From Massilia sp. TS11 (lineage in GTDB: Bacteria; Pseudomonadota; Gammaproteobacteria; Burkholderiales; Burkholderiaceae_D), in NCBI RefSeq assembly GCF_022012445.1, contig NZ_JAKLTS010000002.1, positions 248,001-312,000 of the forward strand: DNA of 64,000 nucleotides, given 5' to 3'. Shown here piece by piece: positions 17,401 to 25,194 of the stretch. The notes below the pieces were generated by a model. It saw only the letters and a list, made by a program, of their open reading frames with translations. It did no database searches and was not told the DNA's origin. Both the position numbers and the translations under genes were made by a program. The number at the start of each line of letters is the position of its first letter. Position 1 is the first letter of the stretch.

Positions 17401-19062
17401 GACGGCACCAAGTCGGGCGCTACGCTGACCGACGCCACCGTCAAGACCCTGACCGTGACCGCCGCTTCGGCTTCGGCCCTGAACGTGACCGGCGCTGCCG
17501 TGACCGCTCTGACCGTGAATGGTTCGGCTGTGTCGACCCTGACCGGTTCGACCCTGGGCGCTGTCAAGACCATCACCGTGTCGGGTACCGGCGCTGGTAT
17601 GACGGCTGACGTGAGCGGCATGGGCAGCCTGACCTCGGTGGACGCTTCGGCTTCGACCGGCACCAACACGATGACCGTCAAGGCCGACCAGACCTCCTAC
17701 AAAGGCGGTTCGGGTGCCAGCGTGATCACCATCGCTGTTGACGCCTCCAAGGCCGTCGCTGCTGGTTCGGGTACGTCGGACGTGCTGGTGGCTAACGCCG
17801 CTGGTGCTACCTTCACCGCTGCCAACACCGGCGCGAACGTGTCGGGCTTCGAAACCCTGCGTATGGGCGCCGCCTCGACCGGCACCTACAACATGTCGGT
17901 GTTCTCGGGCGTGAAGACGATCGAAGCCGCTGCTGGCGCTGGCGCCCTGACGTTCTCGAACGTCGCCGCCGGTACCGGTCTGCTGCTGAGCGCAGCTCCG
18001 GGTCAGAACGTGACCTACAACCTGGTCAACGACACTGGTACGGCTGACGCTGTGGCCATCACCCTGGCTGCTTCGACCTCGAACGGTATCAACTTCTCCG
18101 GCAAGACCGTTGACGTGGGTAACATCGAGAGCGTGACGATCAACTCGCAAGGTACTGGCAAGGCTGGCACCGCCAACCAGCTGGCACTGACCGACGGCGT
18201 CGCCACCAGCCTGACCGTGAACGGCGCTGAAAGCCTGACGCTGACCGGCCTGGCAGGTAACACGCTGAAGACTGTGACCTCGAACCTGGCCAAGGGCCTG
18301 ACCCTGGACATGACCGGTGTCACCCTGACGACCGCTGGTTCGACCGTGACGGCTGCTGACGGCATCCTGAAGTTCACCGACGCTGGTCTGGCCGCTGGCA
18401 AGACCGACACCATCACTGCAGGCAATGGCGACAACGTGATCAAGATCACCGCCGCTACCGCCTTCAACTCGATCGTGACCCTGGGCAACGGCGCCAACAA
18501 CGTCGACCTGTCCACCGCGACCGGTGGTGTGCAGAAGGTGACCGTCGGTTCCGGCGACAACGTCATCAAGACCGGCGCTGGCGCCGACGTCATCACCGTG
18601 GGTGCTGGTACCAACACCATCACCGGCGGCGCTGGCGCCGACACCTTCAACCTGTCGGGCAAAGCCAACACCCTGGTGTTCGCTGCTGGTGACACTGGCA
18701 CCAACAACGCCACTGTGACCCAGACCAACGAACTGACCAGCACCTTCGACATCGTCAAAGGCGCTGTGGCTGGTGACAAGATCGATCTGTCGGCTCTGGC
18801 CACGTCGATCACCGGTGGTCTGGTGCTGGCTGGTACCAACCTGGCCGCACAAGATCAGAAGATCGTGTTCGTGACCGGTACCTACGACGCCACCAACGGC
18901 TCGTTCACCTACTCGGCCAGCGGCAACGACACCGCCATCACCTGGGATACGGACGCTTCGGGCGCCGTGTCGGGTCAGACCATCATCCTGGTTGGCTTCC
19001 ACGCCACGACCTCGGGTGCTGGCGCGACCTCGATCGCTGCCAACGTCATCACCCTGGGTTAA
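14485..19062 (+). CDS. Giant DUF4214/RTX surface-layer-type protein exported by type I secretion
   Basis: 1525 residues, no cysteine seen and no N-terminal signal peptide. Residues 1-135 carry DUF4214-type repeats (YFNRPADPVGLAFW, LFGRPADTGGLLYW). Residues about 190-540 are an extremely Ala/Thr/Asp/Lys-rich, probably helical region. An RTX-like GGLGNDTFDAG is near 557, then a long Ser/Thr/Gly/Ala beta-rich region. The C-terminus has RTX turns (about 1356-1388, GGAGADTF) and DKIDLSAL, the usual type I secretion signal context. Codon use is very biased (GCT, ACC, GAC), pointing to very high expression. A dedicated ABC/HlyD/TolC exporter follows, so it is probably an S-layer or adhesin protein. 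It has its own CRP site and terminator. Confidence 0.88.
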   Translation: MATAYTSAIQQLYVAYFNRPADPVGLAFWEGQIKSDADLQKVITSFSKEKEYTDAYANMSTAQTINQVYLNLFGRPADTGGLLYWANKLTDPTSGLTIANMVAEITKTAVGTDATAMKNKTTAAVNFTNALDSGDKIVAYNSASVATAKGYIASVTTDASLATATTNLSATITTVLTQGNPDAAKEAVALTTAAAAATAASDALTAATTKVAAAQTAAAAVKTAQTTEAAAKVTADKTDASALAAVTTAKAQAVTDADTANKAAIQAVTDAQKALNDAIASGDATAVSTANGKLLIAQSNATTAAKALADANSAYTTAKAASDAAAADDKAYVDAQAATAKAVTDADTASKAAVAAAADAQTKAALYVTAAAATKSTTTDDTAAATAKASADKSVTDAAAAKAVSDAILNEAAAVKATADALAAYNTAKTKADTDSAAAGQATTDATNALGAVNSKVTAQTAIDKAKAEQTAATTAASSAAALKQAADAYAAAAAKTASTSDDTDAAAAVKYAQGLVDAAATAKTSGDTHLSTATPLPAKYDPLTLKLTTGADTVTGGLGNDTFDAGTNNSLTTFDNIDGGDGVDTLNVLTSNTTLPGLLTVKNVEVVNVNTTGAGYTADMSGFTGLTNATINASDTGANLVDLKVGAGVASSVTNLGTNGVKIAGGSTQTVSSSGGNITLSGATGNISVSGSAVGASTTSIDGGKDIVYSGTGVTTGAVTVGATTAASGVVSITAAAKADNAGATNMGAINVTGGTTVSVTQSASQSTANGVGDVAQGSVTVTGTSATTSVTVKQTAAAAAVKEAFTATFAGATTAGQTITFDGQTYTSAGTASATATATAFVAYYNAQAGITWDAVDNGDGTVKFTNKTAKAITDAVATDFGGTATNKVTSVSTGTQGKSAITTGTVTISDANASDATKANTITSVTLDGYNTTNINSNNLQSLTLKNSTAGVTVTDQATTKADKLTVTIDGTKSGATLTDATVKTLTVTAASASALNVTGAAVTALTVNGSAVSTLTGSTLGAVKTITVSGTGAGMTADVSGMGSLTSVDASASTGTNTMTVKADQTSYKGGSGASVITIAVDASKAVAAGSGTSDVLVANAAGATFTAANTGANVSGFETLRMGAASTGTYNMSVFSGVKTIEAAAGAGALTFSNVAAGTGLLLSAAPGQNVTYNLVNDTGTADAVAITLAASTSNGINFSGKTVDVGNIESVTINSQGTGKAGTANQLALTDGVATSLTVNGAESLTLTGLAGNTLKTVTSNLAKGLTLDMTGVTLTTAGSTVTAADGILKFTDAGLAAGKTDTITAGNGDNVIKITAATAFNSIVTLGNGANNVDLSTATGGVQKVTVGSGDNVIKTGAGADVITVGAGTNTITGGAGADTFNLSGKANTLVFAAGDTGTNNATVTQTNELTSTFDIVKGAVAGDKIDLSALATSITGGLVLAGTNLAAQDQKIVFVTGTYDATNGSFTYSASGNDTAITWDTDASGAVSGQTIILVGFHATTSGAGATSIAANVITLG

Positions 19063-19073
19063 TCCCGGTGCAG

Positions 19074-19129
19074 GGGCGGCGGTTCACGCCGCCCTTCATG
19101 AAAGCCAGGCTTCGGCCTGGCTTTTTTTA
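19074..19129 (+). terminator. Double hairpin terminator after the surface-protein gene
   Basis: A first stem, GGGCGGCG/CGCCGCCC (19074-19094), is followed by a stronger one, AGCCAGGC-TTCG-GCCTGGCT (19103-19122), with a UUCG tetraloop and a T6 tail. It ends 16 nt before the glycosyltransferase ATG, so that gene needs read-through or its own promoter. Confidence 0.92.
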
Positions 19130-19145
19130 TTGAGGCTTGTGCATC

Positions 19146-20369
19146 ATGCAGATTCTCTTTGTCCACCAAAACTTCCCGGCCCAGTTCCGGCACCTGGCGC
19201 CGGCTGTGGCGGCGCGCGACGGTCACGCCGTGCATGCGCTTGGGCTGCATTTTCCGCAAGGGCAGTGGATGGGGGTGCACGTGCACCACTACGCGTGCGA
19301 CGCGAGCGCCGCGCGCCCGGTGCATCCGTGGCTGGGGGAAGTGGCGCCGAAGCTGCTGCGTGCTGAAGCCGGTTGGCAGGCCGCACGCCAGCTGCGTGCG
19401 CAGGGCCTGATGCCCGAACTGATCTACGCCCACCCGGGCTGGGGCGACAGCCTGTTCCTGCGTGAGGTCTGGCCGCAGGCCCGTTTGCGCCTGTACTGTG
19501 AATACCATTACCCGCTGGCCGGTGGTGAGCTCGATTTCGATCCGGAGTTTGCAGCGAACATGCCCGACCTGGCGATCCGCATGCGTCTTAGAAACCTCAG
19601 CAATACCCTGAGCTTTGAGCAAGCCGAAGCCGGATTAGCGCCCACCCATTGGCAGGCGCAGCAGTTTCCGGAGAGCTTCCGTTCCCGCATCCAGGTGATC
19701 CACGATGGCATCGACAGCATGCGCTACCGTCCGCGCGCCGACGTGGCCTTGGCCATTCCCGGCCTCGGCACCTTGACCCGCGCAGACGAAGTCATCACGT
19801 TTGTCGCCCGCACGCTCGAGCCCTACCGGGGCTACCACAGCTTCATGCGCAGCCTGCCTGCGCTGCTGGCCGCGCGGCCCCGGGCGCAAGTCTTGATCGT
19901 CGGTGCCGACGAAGGCGGTTACGGGCCGCGCCCGCCGTCAGGACAGAGCTGGAAGCAAATCTTCGCACTGGAAGTGCTGTCCGCCATGCCAGAGGCGGAC
20001 CAGCGCCGCATCCATTTCCTCGGCACCTTGGCGCCAGACGCCTATCTGGCTGTGCTGCAGTTGTCGCGCGTGCATGTCCACCTCAGCTATCCCTTCGTTC
20101 TCTCGTGGAGCTTGCTGGAGGCCATGAGTTGTGGCTGCGCCGTGGTGGCCAGCGACACCGCGCCCGTGCGCGAGTGTATCGCGGCCGGTGAGCAGGGCCT
20201 TCTGGTCGATTTCTTCGATTATGCCGGTCTGGCGCAGTCGGTTCAAACATTGCTCGACGACCGCGCCTTTGCTGACCAGCTTGGCGCCCGGGCGCGCGCG
20301 CGTGTCGAGGCGGACTACGACCTGCATCGGGTCTGTCTTCCGGCACAGTTGGAATGGCTTGAAAATTAG
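19146..20369 (+). CDS. Glycosyltransferase family 4 between surface protein and exporter
   Basis: 407 residues. It begins MQILFVHQNFPAQFRHLAP, a characteristic start of a GT4 subfamily, and carries FVARTLEPYRGYHSFMRSLP, VLIVGADEGGYG and the C-terminal donor-site SWSLLEAMSCGCAVVAS. Transfer of a sugar in the cytoplasm is expected; the target is not evident. Its place between an S-layer-type gene and its exporter suggests a role in surface-protein or surface-glycan modification (inference). The ATG at 19146 is preferred over an in-frame TTG three codons earlier; GAGG at 19132-19135 is the ribosome-binding site. Confidence 0.88.
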   Translation: MQILFVHQNFPAQFRHLAPAVAARDGHAVHALGLHFPQGQWMGVHVHHYACDASAARPVHPWLGEVAPKLLRAEAGWQAARQLRAQGLMPELIYAHPGWGDSLFLREVWPQARLRLYCEYHYPLAGGELDFDPEFAANMPDLAIRMRLRNLSNTLSFEQAEAGLAPTHWQAQQFPESFRSRIQVIHDGIDSMRYRPRADVALAIPGLGTLTRADEVITFVARTLEPYRGYHSFMRSLPALLAARPRAQVLIVGADEGGYGPRPPSGQSWKQIFALEVLSAMPEADQRRIHFLGTLAPDAYLAVLQLSRVHVHLSYPFVLSWSLLEAMSCGCAVVASDTAPVRECIAAGEQGLLVDFFDYAGLAQSVQTLLDDRAFADQLGARARARVEADYDLHRVCLPAQLEWLEN

Positions 20370-20394
20370 AAAGCTTTCGTTTCTGACATTGCTT

Positions 20395-20410
20395 TGTGAT
20401 GTAGATCACA
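20395..20410. promoter_or_regulatory. Predicted CRP site upstream of the type I exporter operon
   Basis: TGTGATGTAGATCACA, a perfect TGTGA-N6-TCACA palindrome. A GATAAT box at 20431-20436 predicts a start near 20443, again with the operator centre about 40.5 nt upstream (class II), the same geometry as the fecR promoter. The leader to the ATG would be about 115 nt. A competing sigma70 pair, TTGACT (20417) and TATCCT (20440) with 17-nt spacing, is also present. Confidence 0.7.
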
Positions 20411-20430
20411 TTTTTGTTGACTCAATTGAG

Positions 20431-20436
20431 GATAAT
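20431..20436 (+). promoter_or_regulatory. Predicted -10 box (GATAAT) of the type I exporter operon
   Basis: GATAAT placed relative to the CRP palindrome exactly as in the fecR promoter. Identical spacing at two sites argues against chance, though neither promoter has been tested. Confidence 0.5.
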
Positions 20437-20557
20437 GCTTATCCTTGCTCCGTGCCTGAGTTTGACTTAGCGTCACCTCACTCACAATTCCCACCGGCCA
20501 CCGCTGCCGGGCGGTTGTCAAACTGAACGGTCGCGCACGCCTGTGCGCTGGAGTGTT

Positions 20558-22462
20558 ATGTTTCCATTTAAGAAAGCTGGTCCCGGTTTCGGGAAGGACA
20601 GCAATGAAGTCCTCGACGCCCTCAAGGGCTTCAAGAGCGCATTCCGTACGGTCGCCGTATTCAGCGCAGTCATCAATTTCCTGATGCTCGCGCCCTCGCT
20701 CTATATGCTGCAGGTGTACGACCGCGTGCTGCAGAGCCAAAACGAAATCACCCTGCTGATGCTGACGCTGATGATTCTGGTGGCCTATCTGATGATGGGC
20801 GGGCTGGAACTGATGCGCAGCTTTGTGCTCGTGCGCGTAGGCGCCCAGTTCGACATGATCTTGAATAAGCGTGTCTACACGGCGGCGTTTGAACAGAATC
20901 TGAAGCGCATCGGCAGCAATGCCGGTCAGGCCCTCAGCGACCTGACCCAGCTGCGCCAGTTTCTGACTGGGAATGCGCTGTTTGCTCTGTTCGATGCCCC
21001 TTGGTTCCCGATCTATCTGGTCGTGATCTTCCTGTTCGAGCCGCAGTTAGGCGTCTTTGCACTGGTCGGCACCCTGATTCTCGTGGTGCTCGCGTATGTG
21101 CAGGAAAAAGTGTCGAAAGATCCGATCGCCGAAGCCAACAAGATGTCCATTATTTCGGGCAATCTGGCGACGAATAATCTGCGGAACGCAGAAGTCATCG
21201 AATCGATGGGCATGCTGCCGAACCTGCAACGCCGCTGGTTCAAAATGCATCAGGAATTCCTGCGCCTGCAGGCCGAAGCAAGCGAGAAATCGGGCCTGGT
21301 CGGCGCGGCCACGAAATTTGTCCAGGTGTCGCTGCAGTCGCTGGTGCTGGGCATTGGCGCGTTGCTGGTGCTGGAACACAAGATGACCCCGGGCATGATG
21401 ATCGCGGCGACGATTCTTGTCGGTAAAGCACTGCAGCCTGTTCAGCAGGTGATTGCGGTCTGGAAGTCGGTCAGCTCCGTGCGCTTTGCCTATGAACGGC
21501 TGGTGGCGCTGCTCTCCGAAAATCCGCCGCGTCAAACCGGGATGGAATTGCCTGCACCGAAGGGTGGGCTGGCGGTGGAAGCCGTCACGGCCGGTCCTCC
21601 GGGGTCCAACATCGCCGTCGTTAAAGGCCTGAGTTTCTCGATTCAGTCCGGCGATGTGTTGGGCGTGATTGGTCCGAGCGGCAGTGGTAAATCGACCCTG
21701 GCGCGCCTGCTGGTCGGTGTCTGGCATTCGCAAATCGGCCATGTGCGCCTGGATGGCGCTGACATCTATCGCTGGAACAAAGATCAGCTCGGTCCGCATA
21801 TCGGCTACCTTCCGCAAGATATTGAACTGTTTGCCGGGACCGTCGCGGAGAATATCGCCCGTTTCGGCGAGATCGATGCCGATAAAGTCGTGCTGGCGGC
21901 GCAGCGTGCCGGTGTCCACGAGATGATTCTGCATCTGCCGAAAGGTTACGATTCCCCGCTCGGCGACGGCGGCGCCGGTCTGTCCGGTGGCCAGAAACAG
22001 CGCCTGGCGCTGGCCCGCGCCCTGTACGGCGACCCGGCACTGATCGTGCTGGACGAGCCCAATTCCAATCTGGATGAGGCAGGCGAGCAATCGCTGGTGA
22101 ACGCGGTCTTCCAGTTGCGTCAGATGGGCAAGACCATCGTAATGATCACCCATCGCCCGAATGTGTTGGGCGTGACGACCAAGCTGCTGGTGATGAAGGA
22201 CGGCCAATTGGCCTTGTTCGGCGGCACGCAGGCTGTACTTGATCACATCAATAAGAGCCAGGCGGAAGCACAGGCTCAAGCCCAGGCCCAAGCCCAAGCC
22301 CAAGCGCAGGCCCAAGCGCAGGCGCAGGCCCGTGCGCTGGCCGAGCAGCAGACCGCCACCCACGCGGTCGACGCGGAAGAGGCCAAGGCAACGGCACTGC
22401 AAGCCGATGATGAAGCGCGTCTGGCCGCCGAATCGGCCGCCGAGAAAACCGGACAGGAATAA
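20558..22462 (+). CDS. Type I secretion system permease/ATPase (PrtD-type)
   Basis: 634 residues. The membrane domain (about 30-310) starts with LMLAPSLYMLQVYDRVL, typical of the PrtD/HasD subgroup that lacks a peptidase-like N-terminus. The ATPase domain has Walker A GPSGSGKST (about 371), signature LSGGQKQRLALARAL (about 474) and Walker B LIVLDEPNSNLD. A C-terminal extension holds about a dozen Ala-Gln dipeptides (567-593) and then an acidic Ala-rich tail. It is the inner-membrane motor of the exporter, with HlyD and TolC partners directly downstream. GGAG precedes the ATG at 20558; an upstream in-frame GTG is less likely. Confidence 0.93.
   Translation: MFPFKKAGPGFGKDSNEVLDALKGFKSAFRTVAVFSAVINFLMLAPSLYMLQVYDRVLQSQNEITLLMLTLMILVAYLMMGGLELMRSFVLVRVGAQFDMILNKRVYTAAFEQNLKRIGSNAGQALSDLTQLRQFLTGNALFALFDAPWFPIYLVVIFLFEPQLGVFALVGTLILVVLAYVQEKVSKDPIAEANKMSIISGNLATNNLRNAEVIESMGMLPNLQRRWFKMHQEFLRLQAEASEKSGLVGAATKFVQVSLQSLVLGIGALLVLEHKMTPGMMIAATILVGKALQPVQQVIAVWKSVSSVRFAYERLVALLSENPPRQTGMELPAPKGGLAVEAVTAGPPGSNIAVVKGLSFSIQSGDVLGVIGPSGSGKSTLARLLVGVWHSQIGHVRLDGADIYRWNKDQLGPHIGYLPQDIELFAGTVAENIARFGEIDADKVVLAAQRAGVHEMILHLPKGYDSPLGDGGAGLSGGQKQRLALARALYGDPALIVLDEPNSNLDEAGEQSLVNAVFQLRQMGKTIVMITHRPNVLGVTTKLLVMKDGQLALFGGTQAVLDHINKSQAEAQAQAQAQAQAQAQAQAQAQARALAEQQTATHAVDAEEAKATALQADDEARLAAESAAEKTGQE
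22254..22335 (+). repeat. Short tandem repeat coding for an Ala-Gln tract
   Basis: Repeated six-nucleotide GCCCAA/GCGCAG-type units encode alternating alanine and glutamine at the C-terminal end of the exporter ATPase. Codon variation within the units suggests selection on the peptide or an old expansion. Loss or gain of units keeps the frame. Confidence 0.8.
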
Positions 22463-22464
22463 GC

Positions 22465-23820
22465 ATGAAACTAATGAAACGTGAATCCGCGAGCGATGTC
22501 GTCTCGCAGGACGTGGCGCCGCTGACGGTCAGCACTGATGCGCGTCCGTATAGCCGCCTCGGTTGGGGCATCGTACTCGGTGGCGTGCTCGGCTTCCTCA
22601 TCTGGGCTTGCGTGGCGCCGCTCGACAAAGGTGTGCCCGTCAGCGGCACCCTCAGTGTGGATAGCAATCGCAAGGCGATCCAGCATCAGCAGGGCGGTAT
22701 CGTCGATGATGTCCTGGTCAAGGATGGCGATATTGTCAAGGCCGGGCAGGTCCTGGTGAAGATGAATGCCTCCATCCCGCGCGCCAACTTCGAAGCGGCG
22801 TTTGCCCAGTACATGAGCATGGCGGCGACGGCTGCCCGCCTGACGGCCGAGCGTGACGGTGCGAAGGAGATCAGTTTCCCGGCCGACATGCTGAGTGCGA
22901 AGAATGATCCAAAGGTGGCTGAGGTGATGTCGGTGCAGCGCCAGCTGTTCGTCACGCGTCAGGCTGCGCTGCAGTCGGAGTTGTCTGCCGCTGATGAGAA
23001 CATCGCCGGGCTGCGCGTGCAGATCGCCGGCCTGAAGGACATGTCCGAATCCAAGCGCGGTCAGCTCAAGCTGATGAAAGAGCAGCTCGATGGCCTGCGG
23101 GACCTGTCCAAGGATGGCTTCGTCGCGCGTAACCGCTTGCTTGAGCTGGAGCGCAATTACCTGCAGCTGGAAAGCGCCGTGAACGAGGATCGCATGAACA
23201 TGGCCCGTCTGGAGCGTCAAGCCGCCGAGGTCGCGCTGCGCCGCGGTCAACGCGCCCAGGAATTCCAGCGTGAAGTGCGCACTCAGTTGGCCGATATGCA
23301 GCGTGAGGCCGACATGGCGGGCGCACGCGTGGCCGCCGCCAAGTTCGAGCTGAACAATGTTGAAGTGAAGTCCCCGGTTGACGGCGTCGTCATGGGTGTG
23401 GCCGTATTCACCAAAGGCGGCGTGGTGCCCGGTGGCGCCCGTCTGATGGATGTGGTGCCGACGGCCGACGCGTTGACGGTGGAAGGCGAAGTTCCCGTGA
23501 ATATGATCGATCGCGTTCATCCGGACATGAAGGTCGAGATGATGTTCTCGGCGTTCAATACGAACTCGACGCCCCATATTCCTGGCGTCATCACGACCGT
23601 GTCGGCTGACCGTTTCGTCAACGAACACAACGGTGCGCCTTACTACAAACTGAAGGCCAAGGTCACGCCGGAAGGCATGCGTGTCATCGCCGCCAGGAAG
23701 CTGCAGCTGCGCCCGGGTATGCCGGTCGAGGTGTTCGTCCACACCGGTGAGCGCACGATGATGAATTACCTGCTCAAGCCGATCTTCGACCGTGCCAAGA
23801 CGTCGATGTCCGAGGAGTAA
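22465..23820 (+). CDS. HlyD-family type I secretion membrane fusion protein
   Basis: 451 residues. A single membrane helix (about 33-53, GIVLGGVLGFLIWACVAPLD) is followed by the lipoyl-like half-motif (QHQQGGIVDDVLVKDGDIVKAGQVL), a long coiled coil (about 110-290) and the second barrel-sandwich half (VKSPVDGVVMGVAVFTKGGVV). The end VEVFVHTGERTMMNYLLKPIFD is typical of PrtE/HlyD adaptors. It bridges the inner-membrane ATPase to the outer-membrane channel. It starts two nucleotides after the ATPase stop and is clearly in the same operon. Confidence 0.94.
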   Translation: MKLMKRESASDVVSQDVAPLTVSTDARPYSRLGWGIVLGGVLGFLIWACVAPLDKGVPVSGTLSVDSNRKAIQHQQGGIVDDVLVKDGDIVKAGQVLVKMNASIPRANFEAAFAQYMSMAATAARLTAERDGAKEISFPADMLSAKNDPKVAEVMSVQRQLFVTRQAALQSELSAADENIAGLRVQIAGLKDMSESKRGQLKLMKEQLDGLRDLSKDGFVARNRLLELERNYLQLESAVNEDRMNMARLERQAAEVALRRGQRAQEFQREVRTQLADMQREADMAGARVAAAKFELNNVEVKSPVDGVVMGVAVFTKGGVVPGGARLMDVVPTADALTVEGEVPVNMIDRVHPDMKVEMMFSAFNTNSTPHIPGVITTVSADRFVNEHNGAPYYKLKAKVTPEGMRVIAARKLQLRPGMPVEVFVHTGERTMMNYLLKPIFDRAKTSMSEE

Positions 23821-23824
23821 GACG

Positions 23825-25165
23825 ATGCGCCAACCTTTTGCAATGCGTGCCACGCGCCTGGCTGTCGGCCTGGCGCTGGCCCTGGGCGGTAGCCAGATGG
23901 CGCAGGCCATCGGTCTGCAGCAGGCGCTCGAACTGGCCATGAAGAATGACCCGACCTACCGCGCCGCGATATTCGAAAACGCGGCGGGTCAGGAGAATCG
24001 TGCCTTGGGCCGTGCCAATTTGCTGCCGCAGCTCTCTTACAGCTACTCGGCAAGCCGGAATCGTGCCGATCAGGAGGCCGATTCCCTGTATGGCCGCAGT
24101 ACCACGCACCCGCAGTACATGAGCCGTTCGTCCTATCTGAGCTTGCGTCAGCCGTTGGTCAATGACGAAGGCCTGGCGCGCTTCCGTCAGGGTCGCCTGC
24201 AGGCTGACCTGTCCGATGCAGTATTCGCCAGCCGTGCGCAGGATCTGATCCTGCGCCTGGTCGGCGCCTACATCGAGGCCCTGTTTGCGGAAGAGCAGTT
24301 GCGGCTCTCGACGGCCCAGCGTAATTTCTACGCCGAGCAGAAGCTGGTGAATGAGCGTTCCTTCGCTTCTGGTGAGGCGGCCCGTACCGATGTGCTGGAA
24401 ACCCAGGCCAAGCTCGATACGGCCGAAGCCCAGGTGCTCGAGGCCCAGGACAATGTGCGCGCCACCCGTCTGGCTCTGGGCCAGATCATCGGCAAGGAGG
24501 TCGACGGCGTCGACAAACTGGCCGAGGGCTTCAAGGCCGTGGCCGTGGACGACAAGTTCAGCGACTGGAGCGAGCGTGCGCGCCGCCTCAATCCCGACAT
24601 CGTCGCCCAGAATTATTCGGTGGAACTTGCCCAGCAGGAGATCGCCCGCGCCAAGGCCGGCCACCAGCCGCGCATCGATTTTGTGGCCAGCTACGGCAAG
24701 GGCAGTTCCGAGACCATCAACACCTACAACCAGGACACCACCTCGCGCAGTGTCGGCGTGCAGATCCAGGTGCCGCTGTTTTCGGGCGGCGCGGTCAGCG
24801 CCAGTGCGCGCCAGGCCGTGGCTAACAAGGAAAAGAGCCTGGCCGATCTGCAGGCGCGCGTCGACAAAGTGATGCTTGATTTGCGCAAGGCCTACGACAC
24901 CGTGGTCAGTTCGACGGCCAAGGTGGCGGCGCTGGAAAAGGCGGTGGCCTCGTCCACGCTGCTGGTGGAAGCGACCGAGAAAAGCATCAAGGGCGGCGTG
25001 CGCATCAACCTGGATCTGCTGAATGCCCAGACCCAGCGTTTCCAGAACCTGCGCGACCTGTCGCAGGCCCGCTTCAACTACCTGGTGAACCTGATGCGCT
25101 TGCGCGCCGGGGCTGGCGCGCTCGGTCCAGCCGACGTCAAGGAAATCGCGGCCTTCTTCCGCTGA
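23825..25165 (+). CDS. TolC-family outer membrane channel of the type I secretion system
   Basis: 446 residues with a signal peptide (cleavage after GSQMAQA), then the TolC opening IGLQQALELAMKNDPTYRAA and repeated helical segments with FASGEAARTDVLETQAKLD, a hallmark of the TolC/PrtF group. A trimer would form the outer-membrane exit duct for the surface protein. The start at 23825 is supported by GAGGAG 7 nt upstream, overlapping the end of the hlyD-type gene. It is followed by a clear terminator. Confidence 0.94.
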   Translation: MRQPFAMRATRLAVGLALALGGSQMAQAIGLQQALELAMKNDPTYRAAIFENAAGQENRALGRANLLPQLSYSYSASRNRADQEADSLYGRSTTHPQYMSRSSYLSLRQPLVNDEGLARFRQGRLQADLSDAVFASRAQDLILRLVGAYIEALFAEEQLRLSTAQRNFYAEQKLVNERSFASGEAARTDVLETQAKLDTAEAQVLEAQDNVRATRLALGQIIGKEVDGVDKLAEGFKAVAVDDKFSDWSERARRLNPDIVAQNYSVELAQQEIARAKAGHQPRIDFVASYGKGSSETINTYNQDTTSRSVGVQIQVPLFSGGAVSASARQAVANKEKSLADLQARVDKVMLDLRKAYDTVVSSTAKVAALEKAVASSTLLVEATEKSIKGGVRINLDLLNAQTQRFQNLRDLSQARFNYLVNLMRLRAGAGALGPADVKEIAAFFR

Positions 25166-25169
25166 CAAA

Positions 25170-25194
25170 AACCGGGGCCCGACCCCGGTTTTTT
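25170..25194. terminator. Terminator between the exporter operon and trhO
   Basis: An 8-bp stem (AACCGGGG/CCCCGGTT) with loop CCCGA and a TTTT tail, 5 nt after the tolC-type stop and overlapping the trhO stop at 25193. It can serve both converging genes. Confidence 0.9.

Noticed and set aside
14482..19002. A 1506-residue open frame on the minus strand opposite the surface protein
   Set aside because: It mirrors the sense gene; strong codon bias avoids codons whose complements are stops, so the antisense frame stays open. Its Gly/Ser/Val/His-rich composition follows from the sense codons, and no promoter or ribosome-binding site fits.
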